A stretch of DNA of 64,000 nucleotides from Acidobacteriota bacterium (GCA_019639175.1 JAHBSK010000004.1:289717-353716); one strand, 5' to 3'; positions 8,661 through 17,893 are shown, numbered from the stretch's first letter. The notes: generated by a model not told the origin, from the letters alone. Numbers and translations: made by a program.

Positions 8661-8710
8661 CACCGAAAAGGATCTTTGCCTTTTTATACTTGCTTTATGA
8701 TCTGAAGAGG

Positions 8711-9157
8711 CTATCCGAGGCGTGCTTTTACGGCGTCGGAGACGGCTTTGCCGTCAACGGTCATTCCGGCGAGTTTTGCATTGACGCCTTTCATCACGAC
8801 GCCCATTTCCTTCATTGACGATGCTCCGGTTTCGGCCACGACTGCCTCGATGGCGGCGGCGATCTCTTCGGCGGAGGCGGCACGCGGCAGATAGACCTCG
8901 ATATGGCCGATCTCCTTCTTTTCCTTTTCGGCGAGTTCGGCGCGGCCGGCGGCCTCGTACTGCTCTACCGAATCGCGACGCTGCTTGACCAGCGATTGAA
9001 GCGCTTTTACGATCTCTTCATCGGTAAGGTCGGAACCTTTTTCGATCTTTCGGTTCATCAGATTTGCCTTGACCATTCTGAGTGTGGACAGACGCTCGGC
9101 GTCCTTGTCCTTCATCGCCTGTGTGATGTCCGAAACTATTTTATCCTGCAAACTCAT
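8711..9157 (-). CDS. yqeY: GatB/YqeY domain protein
   Basis: A 148-residue helical protein of the YqeY family, related to the tail domain of the GatB amidotransferase subunit. I start at MSLQDKIVSDITQAMKDKD, which is the standard family N-terminus; the longer open frame upstream to 9520 runs through a palindromic repeat and is not plausible. Diagnostic stretches are RLSTLRMVKANL near residue 22 and MGVVMKGVNAKLAG near residue 118. It may take part in tRNA-dependent amidation or bind tRNA, but the role is unproven. Confidence 0.9.
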   Translation of the reverse strand: MSLQDKIVSDITQAMKDKDAERLSTLRMVKANLMNRKIEKGSDLTDEEIVKALQSLVKQRRDSVEQYEAAGRAELAEKEKKEIGHIEVYLPRAASAEEIAAAIEAVVAETGASSMKEMGVVMKGVNAKLAGMTVDGKAVSDAVKARLG

Positions 9158-9217
9158 ATATAAGATTCTAACCCAAATCAGGTTTTGGGGAAATAATGCG
9201 GGTCTGTTTCTGATCTT

Positions 9218-9318
9218 CTCTTGGCGGGCTTTGCGGCTTGGCGTGAAAAATTTTCTCTTTTGTGAACACCTCCGATTCTCCGTAAATATCTCACGCAAAG
9301 CCGCTAAGTCCGCAAAGA
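9218..9318. repeat. REP-type palindrome (CGCAAAGCCGCTAAG family), copy 1
   Basis: The left arm reads GGGCTTTGCGGCTTGGCGTG and the right arm CACGCAAAGCCGCTAAGTC, about 45 bases apart. Transcribed, they form a long imperfect stem. Nine copies of this family occur in the window, always between genes. Confidence 0.75.
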
Positions 9319-9461
9319 CCATTTTGGTTAAGAAAGACCTGTATTTAACGATACTTTTGTCAGGGCCAAAATGTCTCTGGTAATACCAGATATTTCTTTC
9401 CCTCATCTCACTTTGAGGGCAAACGGGAAAGAAACATTCCATAAGAAGTCCGGCGAGAAAC

Positions 9462-9498
9462 AAAAAAGCTCCGGCAACTATCCCGGAGCATTTTTTTT
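9462..9498. terminator. Bidirectional Rho-independent terminator
   Basis: GCTCCGG (9468-9474) pairs with CCGGAGC (9483-9489). Six A precede and eight T follow, so it works for both strands. It ends the minus-strand gene at 9517. Confidence 0.85.
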
Positions 9499-9516
9499 GG
9501 GGGAAGATCAACGTGT

Positions 9517-10578
9517 TCAATTACAGAATTTCTTATCAACGTAAACCTTGGCGCCTGACTTGCTGAGGTAATAACACCCGCCGCGCGGCCCGAGGATATA
9601 CGTGCGATTTTCCACCGGCGCGGTGTTTTTCGTTCCGCCGCCCGAACCCAGCATCTCTGCCACGCCGCCGCGTTGGCCGCAGACCTCTCCGCGTGACGAA
9701 CGATAGCTGTATGTGCCGTCATTACAGCGGGCGACAGGAACCGCTTTATTGGCGGCTTTTGGCGGCTGCGCTTCGGCGGGCTTTGGCGTCACAGGAACCG
9801 GAACCAGCTCGACAACGTCATTATCGATGGCCGAGGCGGAGGTGTTTTCAGCGGGAATTGCCGTCGTCTGACGCTGTTCCGTTCTGCCGGTCGGTGTCAC
9901 GTTCCTTTCCGTCGTGGCGGGCTGTCTTGCTCCTTCTTCGGCGGCAACGGTGTTTTGTTCCGATGCTTCTTCCGGCTGTGACGTATTTACAGCCGACATT
10001 TCCGGCTCCGCATTGCGGTCGGCCTCTTTTTCGTTATTTTCCTTTTCGGCGTGTTCATCAGCCGGTGGCAGAGCGACAAAACTGCTGGCCGGCTGCTGTG
10101 TGCGGAACCTGTCAAAGGCTCCGCCCCAAACGCCTGCCGCGATAAGAAGCAGAACGACGGTGCCTGCCGAAACGACCATCCGCAAACGCCGTCCGCGCGA
10201 CGCTCCGTTTCGTGGAGCGGATATTTCCCTGAAAACCGGCAGGCCGCGCTCTTCGGCGGTGCGGTTGTCGAGTTTTACCGGAACTATCGGCGGAACATTG
10301 ACCGCCGCGACCGGCTCCGGTTTTATAGCCGGAGTTTCGCGAACCGGCATTTCCGGTGCATCCTGAACCGTTTCCTGCCGGGGAGGTGTTTTTATGGAGG
10401 CTTTCCGTGCCAAATTTGCCTGAATGTCCGGCATCAGCACGTGCAGGGCAGGAAAATTTCCCTGTTCGGATGCTCCCGGTTCCTTCATGAACCAATATCC
10501 GCAACCGCAGATGCGCGCCTCGACCGGATTCGGGCGTTTGCATTTCGGACATGGAATGGTCGTTATATTGGATCTCAT
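9517..10578 (-). CDS. Zinc-ribbon, single-TM protein with DUF3761-like and PBCV basic adaptor domains
   Basis: A 353-residue protein with distinct parts. A zinc ribbon (Cys10, Cys13, Cys24, Cys26: CPKCKRPNP and CGCGYWF) is followed by a disordered Pro-rich segment. A transmembrane helix lies near 132-150 (VVSAGTVVLLLIAAGVWGG). A long disordered, Glu-rich then Thr/Pro-rich region follows. The tail holds a DUF3761-like motif (RCNDGTYSYRSSRGEVC) and ends in ILGPRGGCYYLSKSGAKVYV, which resembles the PBCV-specific basic adaptor domain of chloroviruses. The next gene upstream (10588-11343, same strand, 9 bases away) ends in nearly the same domain. Function unknown; a membrane-anchored protein with the tail outside the membrane is likely. 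Confidence 0.75.
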   Translation of the reverse strand: MRSNITTIPCPKCKRPNPVEARICGCGYWFMKEPGASEQGNFPALHVLMPDIQANLARKASIKTPPRQETVQDAPEMPVRETPAIKPEPVAAVNVPPIVPVKLDNRTAEERGLPVFREISAPRNGASRGRRLRMVVSAGTVVLLLIAAGVWGGAFDRFRTQQPASSFVALPPADEHAEKENNEKEADRNAEPEMSAVNTSQPEEASEQNTVAAEEGARQPATTERNVTPTGRTEQRQTTAIPAENTSASAIDNDVVELVPVPVTPKPAEAQPPKAANKAVPVARCNDGTYSYRSSRGEVCGQRGGVAEMLGSGGGTKNTAPVENRTYILGPRGGCYYLSKSGAKVYVDKKFCN

Positions 10579-10587
10579 TTCATCCGC

Positions 10588-11343
10588 CTATTGGCCGCCG
10601 CAGAGGCTTTTGTCCTTGACGTAAACCTTTGCGCCGCTCTTGCTCAGGTAATAACAGCCGCCGCGCGGCCCGAGATAGTATGTCCGTCCGTCCTTTGTGT
10701 TTCCCGCAGGCTTTGTTTCGGCCGTGCCGGACGGCGGTGCTGACGGCGGCGTACCGGTATCAGAACCGACAGGCTGGCCGACACTCTCAACGACCGTCGC
10801 CTGTGCCGACGTATCGCCGTCGCCCTCAAACCCCTCTTCGGCAAATTCCCACGGCGGTATCGGCGCATTTTCTGACCAAAGCCCCTTACGATCATTCCGC
10901 GCCTTCAGTTCGGCCCGAGCATATCTTGCCCTGACATCGGCGGCCTGTTCGCTGCTCGAACTTCGGTAATGCCATGCCATGCCGGATTCCAGCATTTTCA
11001 GGCCGACATCCTGGCCGTTGTGATAAACGCTGCCGACATATCGGTCGTTTCGGTCGCGTCTGAGGACGATGACCTTGACGTCCTTGTTCAACACCATATC
11101 TGACAGCTTACCGCGTGCCTTTTTGCCGAAAGACTGGTCGCCCTCGGGCGCGTCAATGCCCTGAATGCGGACCGTGTAGCCTTTCCCTTCTTTGGTTCTT
11201 ATTGCGACCTGGTCGCCATCAGGAATAAGCACGACGCGGCCTTCTATAAGGCTCAGTTCGTCGTCCTCCGGCGTCTGTCCATACACCGCCGGGCAAAAGA
11301 TCAGCAGCCCAACAAACAAAAAAACAAATTTTCGAGTCACCAT
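10588..11343 (-). CDS. Exported thermonuclease-fold (SNase) protein with PBCV basic adaptor tail
   Basis: A 251-residue protein. Start chosen at MVTRKFVFLFVGLLIFC, a signal peptide ending near VYGQ. A staphylococcal nuclease-like domain occupies about residues 30-160: DGDQVAIRTKEG, VRIQGIDAPEGDQSFGKKA and RDRNDRYVGSVY carry the usual Asp, Arg and Glu/Arg catalytic positions. A low-complexity linker rich in Pro, Gly and Thr leads to YYLGPRGGCYYLSKSGAKVY, the same tail as in the following gene. It is probably an extracytoplasmic DNA/RNA nuclease whose tail mediates wall or surface attachment; the latter is inference. Confidence 0.82.
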   Translation of the reverse strand: MVTRKFVFLFVGLLIFCPAVYGQTPEDDELSLIEGRVVLIPDGDQVAIRTKEGKGYTVRIQGIDAPEGDQSFGKKARGKLSDMVLNKDVKVIVLRRDRNDRYVGSVYHNGQDVGLKMLESGMAWHYRSSSSEQAADVRARYARAELKARNDRKGLWSENAPIPPWEFAEEGFEGDGDTSAQATVVESVGQPVGSDTGTPPSAPPSGTAETKPAGNTKDGRTYYLGPRGGCYYLSKSGAKVYVKDKSLCGGQ

Positions 11344-11699
11344 TACATCTCCTGGTCGGAACGGCGTCAGCCTAGGGCAAATGCCCTCATCATCATCGTG
11401 AAAAGGCGTCGCCAAAACATCCGGCTTTCTTAAACAAGGAAAAGCCCGGATCGTCGGAACAGCTTTAATTGACTTCCCTGGCGTCTGATCGGACGCCAAC
11501 CGGTTCGTTTATAGGCTTGTGACTATGCGGCGAGAATATCACAGGTTGCGGCAGATTGGAAGCATTTTTTTAATTCCCGGTTGCCTATTTTGTGAAAATT
11601 TCACTCTATTCACAATATTAGGGCTGCTTTAGTGCCGTCCACCCGTAAAAAGCGTTGCCGTTCAGCCCTGTGTTGAGATGTTGCCCCGTAATTATGAAC
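11344..11699. other. Intergenic stretch without a gene
   Basis: I see no coding or RNA gene here. One short hairpin (GGCGTC-TGATCG-GACGCC, near 11480-11497) is the only structure; the remainder probably holds promoters for the minus-strand gene ending upstream. Confidence 0.45.
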
Positions 11700-12426
11700 T
11701 CAACGCGGAGCTATAAACGTATAGGTCATACGCGCCATGGTTCTGATGGGTTTTCCGTTGACGAGCGGCGCGGAAAACTTGGCCTTACAGGCCGTATCGC
11801 GTGAGGCAGGGAGAAGAAGAGGGTCGCCCGCTACATGACCGGCAAGTATCACTTTGCCTTTCTCATCAGTAATAAAGTCTATCTGCGTCACTCCCTCCAC
11901 CCGGTTGACCCTTGCTCCGACCGGATACGGCGGCTTGGGAATATCAACCGGTTTGGCCCGCCCGATCGCGACAGATATGTGATATTCGACGTCAGGTCCG
12001 TGAATCTCAGGATCAATGGCTTCTCCTTTGCTGACGGCATCCTTTCTTTTTTCGGACTTAAGAACATTTCCTATAAGCAGAGTGGCCGCTATCCTGGTTG
12101 AAACAGGCTTGCCGTTCTCGACCTTCGGAGAGAACCGGGCTGCCCGCAGAGCGGTTTCTGCCAAGGTTCGAAAATCATTCAGCTCTTTTCGCGGATTCTT
12201 TCCGCATGGCCACAACGGACCTGAGGTCAGTTCTGCCGAGGTAACGGTTCCCTTTTCATCTATTGATAACGAAACGGTTATGCGGCCGTCTATCCTAGCT
12301 TGTTCCATTTCAGGCGTCAGGACGATATCCGGGATGCTCATGATCTTTACATCAGAATCCTGCGTTTGAGAAAACACCGGCAACCCGACAAACACAACAA
12401 AAAAAAACAGAAAAAAGAATCTTCAT
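11700..12426 (-). CDS. TonB C-terminal-type exported protein, signal peptide interrupted by a homopolymer frameshift
   Basis: The mature part has two TonB-C-like repeats: one near GRITVSLSIDEKGTVTSAEL to RAARFSPKV, one near VEGVTQIDFITDEKGKV to CKAKFSAPLVNGKPI. This is the energy-transducer-like domain without the usual anchor. The intact frame begins only at a GTG (12395). An ATG at 12424-12426 begins MKILFSVFF and, if one base is removed from the nine-A run at 12399-12407, continues as VVFVGLPVFSQT, a perfect signal peptide. So the run has one base too many, by assembly error, true mutation or phase variation. Role inferred as a cell-envelope protein; partner unknown. Confidence 0.65.
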
Positions 12427-12634
12427 AGGTAAAATGATACCACAAAGAATGACCTGCGCTTTTACAATTATATGGAGACGCAAACGTATCAAGAGAACTT
12501 GTTTAGGGCCGGGTGAACAGGCAAACATTCAGTAATAATTGGACAGACGCTTTATAAACATAGACAATAACCATTCACGAAACGAAGCTTTTGATCAAAA
12601 GGCGCGTAACGATTTTCTCGTAATTGATCTCGAT

Positions 12635-14458
12635 ATGAAACTTCGCTGGAGATTAGGTGTAATTGCCGCCATATTTCTCGCAATATTCTGCCTGTATCCG
12701 CAACTGAAGGCGTGGTACGTTCACGGCGACGCGTGGAACGGCCATTACGCCTACAACGACATTGACGAGGTCGCCTATGCCTCTTATGTGAACGCGCTGA
12801 TAGACGGCAGGCCGAGAAAGAACGATCCGTATTCAGGCCGCGATCATACGGCGGAAACTCCGCAGCCCGAATCGCTTTTCTCAATACAATTTGCCGCTCC
12901 TTATACGCTTGCGATACCTGCCCGATTGCTCGGCATCGGAACACCGTGGGCGATGACGCTGGGCGGAGCGTTCGCAGGCCTGTTTGCAGCATTGGCGGTG
13001 TTTCTTCTTATCGGACGGCTGACCGGAAATAATTGGTACGCGATGGCATCGGCACTGGCCGTTTTCTGCTTTGGAACGCTGGCGGCAGGCGAAGGAGCCG
13101 TCTCCGAGATATTTTTCGAAGGCTTTTCCTATCCGTATTTTCCGGGGTTCAGGCGATACATACCGGCGCTCGCGTTCCCGGCGTTCTTCATGTTCTGTTA
13201 CATGATATGGAAAATGCTGGCGGCGGGCCGTCCGAACACTGATGCGGAGCAGCCAACACAGCGAATGCCTGTGCTTTCCATTGTTCTCGCCGTTCTCTTT
13301 TATTCATATACGGTTTACAGCTATTTTTATGTCTGGACGACCGCCGCGGCTTTTTTGGCGTGTGTCGTTCTGGTCTGGCTCGTCGAACGCCCCGATGGCT
13401 GGCTCCGCGATATGAAGGCCCTGGGCATGACCGCACTCGGCTGCGGTGCGGCAATGATCCCGTATGCCTATCTGCTGTCGCAAAGGGCCGATACGATGGA
13501 CAACGTCCAACTGCTTGTCCACACCCGGCAGCTTGACCTTTTCCGCTTTCCGGAATACGTCTCCTTTGCGGTGCTGCTTATTATCATCGGCGGACTCGCT
13601 CTGAAATTGATCGAACTAAAAGACCGCAGCGTGCTTTTTGCCGTTGCGCTGACATTGGTTCCCTTTGCGATATTTAATCAGCAGGTGATAACGGGACGCT
13701 CGCTGCAGCCGATACATTATCAGGTTTTCATCGGCAACTATGTTGCTATGCTGGCGTTGATGGCGGCGGTCGGCCTTTTATGGCGAAAAGGCCTTGCGGG
13801 TCAGGGCAAAGCGGTTCGTCCTGTGTGCGCGGTTGTCGCTGTGGCGGCAATTGCATGGGGTTTTGTGGAGTGCCATTACACCGTGCGGGTTCTGGATTGG
13901 GCAAATGAGCATAGAGATTCGGCCCTTCCTGTCGCAGAGAGGCTGGAAGAATTAGCCAAGTCCTCGAATGACCCTCACCGCGAGACCGTCTTCTCTTACG
14001 ACGGTATTTTTGCCGACGATATGCCGTCGGTCGCTCCGCAAAATATTCTTTGGGCACGGCACCAGCACGTTTTCGCCGGGCTTTCGTGGGAAGAGAGCAA
14101 GGAGCGTTATTACCAGTATCTTTACTATTCGAACATCGGCGAAGACCAACTGGATGCGATGCTGAAACGTGATTTTGTATCGCAGATCGCCCTTTTCGGC
14201 TGGGGACGCCACACAGACCGCCTGAGCTTCGACGCAAAGCCGCTGACCTTTGGCGAGATCGCCGAAGAGTCCGCCCGATACGGCCGGTATGTCCGCGATT
14301 TTGACCGCAGCAACGCCGCCAACCCGCTTATCTCATACGTCGTCGTCGATAGCGGCCATCAGCCGGATATGACAAATCTTGAAAAATGGTACGAACTGGA
14401 CAGAGGCGAGGTGATAGGGAAATTTATCCTGTATCGAGCAAGCCTGAGAGATCGATAA
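12635..14458 (+). CDS. Polytopic membrane protein, glycosyltransferase-like (GT-C type fold possible)
   Basis: A 607-residue protein. I start at MKLRWRLGVIAAIFLAIF; a TTG 96 bases upstream keeps the frame open but adds a charged stretch. About ten transmembrane helices run to residue 450, followed by a soluble C-terminal domain of about 150 residues. The first periplasmic loop holds YNDIDEVAYASYVNALIDGR with an acidic pair, and later FSIQFAAPYTLAIPARLLG, an arrangement like lipid-linked-sugar-dependent GT-C enzymes. No specific family is recognised. It stands alone, divergent from the TonB-like gene. Confidence 0.6.
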   Translation: MKLRWRLGVIAAIFLAIFCLYPQLKAWYVHGDAWNGHYAYNDIDEVAYASYVNALIDGRPRKNDPYSGRDHTAETPQPESLFSIQFAAPYTLAIPARLLGIGTPWAMTLGGAFAGLFAALAVFLLIGRLTGNNWYAMASALAVFCFGTLAAGEGAVSEIFFEGFSYPYFPGFRRYIPALAFPAFFMFCYMIWKMLAAGRPNTDAEQPTQRMPVLSIVLAVLFYSYTVYSYFYVWTTAAAFLACVVLVWLVERPDGWLRDMKALGMTALGCGAAMIPYAYLLSQRADTMDNVQLLVHTRQLDLFRFPEYVSFAVLLIIIGGLALKLIELKDRSVLFAVALTLVPFAIFNQQVITGRSLQPIHYQVFIGNYVAMLALMAAVGLLWRKGLAGQGKAVRPVCAVVAVAAIAWGFVECHYTVRVLDWANEHRDSALPVAERLEELAKSSNDPHRETVFSYDGIFADDMPSVAPQNILWARHQHVFAGLSWEESKERYYQYLYYSNIGEDQLDAMLKRDFVSQIALFGWGRHTDRLSFDAKPLTFGEIAEESARYGRYVRDFDRSNAANPLISYVVVDSGHQPDMTNLEKWYELDRGEVIGKFILYRASLRDR

Positions 14459-14477
14459 ACAGTGCCGCCGCTCCTTT

Positions 14478-14578
14478 CTAACAGTTTCCGGTTTTTAGTT
14501 AACAGTTTTCTGTGATGAACCACTCGCCCTGCCTCCGAAACAACTAAAAATTTGAAACTAAAAACTGAGAACTGTTAG
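14478..14578. repeat. AACTGATAACTGAAAACT-type palindrome, copy 2
   Basis: CTAACAGTTTCCGGTTTTTA at the left faces TAAAAACTGAGAACTGTTAG at the right, an imperfect stem with a loop of about 50 bases. It directly follows the membrane protein gene. Confidence 0.6.
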
Positions 14579-14653
14579 GGAAAAGGCACTGTGCTGCGTT
14601 CTGCACTTGAGCAAACTTCGCATACCATAAGAGATCCGCCTTTAGATGTAATG

Positions 14654-14679
14654 AAAAAAACCGCCGGCGAAGCGGCGGT
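14654..14679 (-). terminator. Rho-independent terminator
   Basis: On the minus strand ACCGCCG and CGGCGGT pair around a short loop, followed by seven T. It lies 38 bases past the stop of the hypothetical gene at 14717. Confidence 0.8.
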
Positions 14680-14716
14680 CAATATGTATTGCTATTAAAG
14701 TAAAACTAATGCGTTG

Positions 14717-15061
14717 TTAGGCGGCCAATAGGTCGTTCGAAGTTTCCGCAAAGACGCGTCTGCCATTGAGAGCGTCGTCAATTATCTCACGAACCGCGGA
14801 GGCGTCGGGGTTGACATCCATACGGACACACGCCCGTAAATGTCTGACAATTCCCTCGGCTGCGATGTCCATCGCGTCTCCCGACAGTTTCGAGAAACGT
14901 CGTGCCTGTATATGATCGATCTGCAAGATCCTATCCTGCAGTGTCATTGGTTTAGCTGCTGCTGCCACTTCTTCTATTTTCCCTCCCACTGGGTAATATA
15001 ATTTAAAAGAACATAAGCGGGCCGAAAACGAACTTCCCCGGAGACTTTTAAGTGTTTTCAC
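14717..15061 (-). CDS. Small hypothetical protein
   Basis: Up to 114 residues. The first about 38 residues are of unusual composition, so the true start may be the internal MTLQDRILQIDHIQ (76 residues). The rest is predicted helical (DAMDIAAEGIVRHLRACVR, ASAVREIIDDALNGRR). I do not recognise it. A clear terminator follows the stop, which supports real expression. Confidence 0.5.
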   Translation of the reverse strand: MKTLKSLRGSSFSARLCSFKLYYPVGGKIEEVAAAAKPMTLQDRILQIDHIQARRFSKLSGDAMDIAAEGIVRHLRACVRMDVNPDASAVREIIDDALNGRRVFAETSNDLLAA

Positions 15062-15231
15062 TTAAAATTCCTTTTACAAAGGGCTTCACATCAAAAGAAC
15101 TCCTTTTCAAGATGTAAATTGAAATCTATCCGGTCTCACCTTATGTAATGAAATCGTAACAAATTAAAACGTGAATGTCACGACTTTTTTTCACCGCTTG
15201 TGAGATTTTTCGCAAATTCCGCCCTGCAATG

Positions 15232-15264
15232 AAAAAGACCGTTCCGCACGAGGGCGAAACGGCC
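15232..15264 (-). terminator. Rho-independent terminator after HU gene
   Basis: On the minus strand GGCCGTTTCGC pairs with GCGGAACGGTC and is followed by five T. It lies 32 bases past the HU stop codon. Confidence 0.85.
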
Positions 15265-15295
15265 TGTCCATTACCGATATTATCGGTCGATCTGT

Positions 15296-15577
15296 TTAGC
15301 TGACAGCGTCTTTGATGGCTTTGCCGAGGCGGAATTTGACGGTCGTCTTTGCCGGGATCTTGATAACAGCTCCTGTTGCAGGGTTACGGCCTTCGCGGGC
15401 CTTACGGGTAGCTTTTACAAGCTTGCCGAAGCCCGGTATCGTGAATTCGCCGTTCTTTTTGACCTCGCTTACCGCAAGCGCTGAAAGCGCGTCAAAAATG
15501 CCTTTTACATCCTTCTTTGCAAGTCCGGATGTCTCGGCCAAGCTGTTGATGATCTCCGTTTGTGTCAATCTAGCCAT
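15296..15577 (-). CDS. HU family DNA-binding protein
   Basis: A 93-residue nucleoid protein of the HU/IHF family, which bends DNA as a dimer. [16 protein letters not shown] is the standard N-terminus, and the beta-arm contains the RxGRNPxTG motif (REGRNPATG) near residues 62-70. A GGAGG site lies 11 bases upstream of the ATG, so I did not use the longer frame starting at 15613. It is monocistronic, with its own terminator, between tRNA-Pro and a hypothetical gene. Confidence 0.95.
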   Translation of the reverse strand: MARLTQTEIINSLAETSGLAKKDVKGIFDALSALAVSEVKKNGEFTIPGFGKLVKATRKAREGRNPATGAVIKIPAKTTVKFRLGKAIKDAVS

Positions 15578-15683
15578 AGTGTTAGTTAACCTCCAAGGTA
15601 ATAGTAAATTCAAAAATTCGTCTAAAATTTCTTTGCCTGCGAGAGTGTCGCAACAACGGGCAAATAGTATTCGTGCCGCATTG

Positions 15684-15760
15684 TGGTCGGGGCGGCAAGA
15701 TTCGAACTTGCGACCTCACGGTCCCAAACCGTGCGCACTACCAGGCTGTGCTACGCCCCG
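15684..15760 (-). tRNA. tRNA-Pro (anticodon TGG)
   Basis: Acceptor CGGGGCG/CGCCCCG, discriminator A and encoded CCA. The anticodon stem-loop CACGG-TTTGGGA-CCGTG gives TGG, which reads CCN codons. T-arm GTTCGAATC is intact. Confidence 0.95.
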
Positions 15761-15823
15761 CTTTTCAAATTGGGAAGCGATACCAAGTGTCGAATTTTAC
15801 AGGCCGAAATTTAGTTGGTCAAG

Positions 15824-16423
15824 TCAAACGCCAATAAAATCGCGTAAATATCGAACAAATGCTCTCGCGGCCTTTGAACGGTGCCCGACTTCGTTCTTGA
15901 CATCGGGCGGCAATTCGCCGAAAGTCCGGTCATATCCGTCCGGGACAAAGATAGGATCGTAACCGAATCCGCCGGTTCCGGCAGGCCTTTCAGCGATGCT
16001 GCCGGAGCAAATGCCTTCGGCGGTAAAAGCGATGTTTCCGTCAGGGCCTGAAAACGCCATAACGCACACGAACCGCGCGGAACGCGATGCGGAACCCGAC
16101 GATTTTATCTCGGCAAGCAGCGTTTCCATCTTTTGCCGGAAACCCGTTTCCGCTCCGGCATATCTGGCAGAAAAAACACCAGGTGCGCCATTAAGAGCAT
16201 CGACCTCAAGGCCCGAATCATCCGCGACCGCATACATCCCGGCGGCCCGCGCATAACCCGACGCCTTTAGCCGCGCGTTCTCCTCAAATGTGGCTCCGGT
16301 CTCGTCAACGTCATCGGTTATGCCGGCCTCGTCCGGTGAAAGCAGCCTTACTCCCGAATCGCCAAGCAGTTCGCGAAGCTCGATCAGCTTGCCCGTGTTT
16401 CGTGTTGCAACCAATATGTCCAT
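15824..16423 (-). CDS. rdgB: XTP/dITP diphosphatase (Ham1/RdgB)
   Basis: A 199-residue house-cleaning enzyme that hydrolyses non-canonical purine nucleoside triphosphates (XTP, dITP, ITP) to monophosphates and keeps them out of DNA. The family signatures are [16 protein letters not shown] at the N-terminus, [20 protein letters not shown] near residue 67 and the substrate pocket [11 protein letters not shown] near residue 149. Length is standard. It stands 64 bases upstream of tRNA-Pro in the same orientation. Confidence 0.95.
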   Translation of the reverse strand: MDILVATRNTGKLIELRELLGDSGVRLLSPDEAGITDDVDETGATFEENARLKASGYARAAGMYAVADDSGLEVDALNGAPGVFSARYAGAETGFRQKMETLLAEIKSSGSASRSARFVCVMAFSGPDGNIAFTAEGICSGSIAERPAGTGGFGYDPIFVPDGYDRTFGELPPDVKNEVGHRSKAARAFVRYLRDFIGV

Positions 16424-16582
16424 TTATCTTTTCCCGGAGCGGTATATGGCTAAATTTATATGCAAAACCCCGATATTTAACGATTTTCGTTGCAAACAAC
16501 GGTGTTTAAAATGTATAACAATATCTGGCGGCCCTGTTTTCGCCTGCCCTTCCATCCTCATATTCCTTGAAGGAGATCTCTT

Positions 16583-17893
16583 TTGCAAGCAGTTGAAACA
16601 GAAAAGTCTGTCCCTTTCGGAGAGACCATCCATACGGGCGAGGCCCTTGTATCAAGCCTGTTAAAACCGGCGCGTGAACCCATTGAGGTCATCTTTGACC
16701 TGTGGGCATGGACCGCCGGCCTGCGGAGCTTTTTGCGGGCTTATGACCGGTCGATGGGCGAAAGCGATAAACCGGCGGCGGTCACGCGGAGCAGATCGCC
16801 CGAGTTTCAGCTTACGAACGCCGCGCTTTCGCGGCTGGCCGGACTTTTGGCGGAACTTGACCGCATCCCCGAACAGGAAATATCAGCGATAGTCGATCTT
16901 GGCGAAAAGGATATGAACGGGTTTGTGTCGTTCGTACACGACATGTCGATATTGAACGGAGCTTTGGCCGAAAGCCCGAAACTCGGCTTTGCCGAATGGA
17001 AGGCATGGAAGGACAGGCTTGCGGAAGCGATCGTCCAACTGAGCGCGTTTGAAAAGCTCGAGGACGCTTCGGCGGCGATAGCAGAACGCTTCCTGCCGGA
17101 AAGTTTTCGCAATGAAACGCTGCTCGCACGCCTGAAGGCCGAAGATCGCGACAACCTGCAAACCGTGTCCGACCGCCTGAGCTGCATTCTGCGCATCCTG
17201 CGTCTGATCAGCCGAATGCTGAGAAATGACGAACCATTAAAGCCGTCGCTGCTGCTGTTCAGCGGCGTTTATGAACAGATACGCTCGCTGACGGATCATC
17301 TGAACCGAACACTTTCGCGTTCGCCGAATGAGGAAGACATGATGTTCGGGCTGATGGACGGAGCAGCGTATATGGCGTCGCTGGAGCTGCGCAAGGCATA
17401 CGATCAGGAACTGGCAGGGATCATCGGGCTGCGTTCCGCTCCGGCGGTCTTTGCCCGTGTGGAATCGGCATACGCGCTGTTAAATGACAGTTTTCAAGAG
17501 ATATTGGCAAGCTTTGCAAAGATGCTCCAGCCGAACATCGGCACCGCCGACCTGTTTCCGGAATTTCAGCACAAGCTGGCAGAATCGCTGCTTCTGCGTT
17601 CGCATCTGTCAGACGCCCTGAACGCCGTGCAGGCGGCTGAAAAAGACCCGAGCGACGAACAGATAAAAGAACTCAAGGAACTTTTAAGATCATTTCAGGA
17701 AGAGCCGGTCGAATTTCTATTCTATAAGGATCGCGAATCGTTCGAGCGTTTTTGCGAAGAGGTTTACGGCACCGGCGAAACAAAGGACCTGGTTCCGATA
17801 CTGCACCGCTTCACCGCCTATCTGGAAACGCTCCTCCGTCAGGTGAACATGCGCGCCGTCCTGAGCAACCATCCGTTTGAAGTACAAAGGTAG
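16583..17893 (+). CDS. Hypothetical all-helical protein
   Basis: A 436-residue protein with a TTG start. The TTG is supported by an AGGAG at 16571-16575, spaced 7 bases from it; no ATG nearby has such a site. The product is predicted almost entirely helical, cytoplasmic, acidic and free of recognisable motifs. The central part (EDASAAIAERFLPESFRNE, DLLPxQHKLAES-like) and the end (DLVPILHRFTAYLETLLRQV) read as amphipathic helix bundles. I do not recognise the family. It is monocistronic, divergent from rdgB, and followed by REP palindromes. Confidence 0.65.
   Translation: MQAVETEKSVPFGETIHTGEALVSSLLKPAREPIEVIFDLWAWTAGLRSFLRAYDRSMGESDKPAAVTRSRSPEFQLTNAALSRLAGLLAELDRIPEQEISAIVDLGEKDMNGFVSFVHDMSILNGALAESPKLGFAEWKAWKDRLAEAIVQLSAFEKLEDASAAIAERFLPESFRNETLLARLKAEDRDNLQTVSDRLSCILRILRLISRMLRNDEPLKPSLLLFSGVYEQIRSLTDHLNRTLSRSPNEEDMMFGLMDGAAYMASLELRKAYDQELAGIIGLRSAPAVFARVESAYALLNDSFQEILASFAKMLQPNIGTADLFPEFQHKLAESLLLRSHLSDALNAVQAAEKDPSDEQIKELKELLRSFQEEPVEFLFYKDRESFERFCEEVYGTGETKDLVPILHRFTAYLETLLRQVNMRAVLSNHPFEVQR

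Larger units (their letters stand above)
9158..9516. other. Intergenic stretch with REP palindrome and terminator
   Basis: No gene. It contains REP-type palindrome copy 1 (9218-9318) and a bidirectional terminator (9462-9498). A small hairpin (TCTGGTAATACCAGA, about 9373-9387) lies between them. Confidence 0.6.

Noticed and set aside
7395..8663. Long minus-strand open frame opposite accD
   Set aside because: It is the complement of accD. accD has full motifs and the antisense product has none.
9158..9520. N-terminal extension of the YqeY frame
   Set aside because: It reads through a REP palindrome and a terminator; the family N-terminus starts at 9157.
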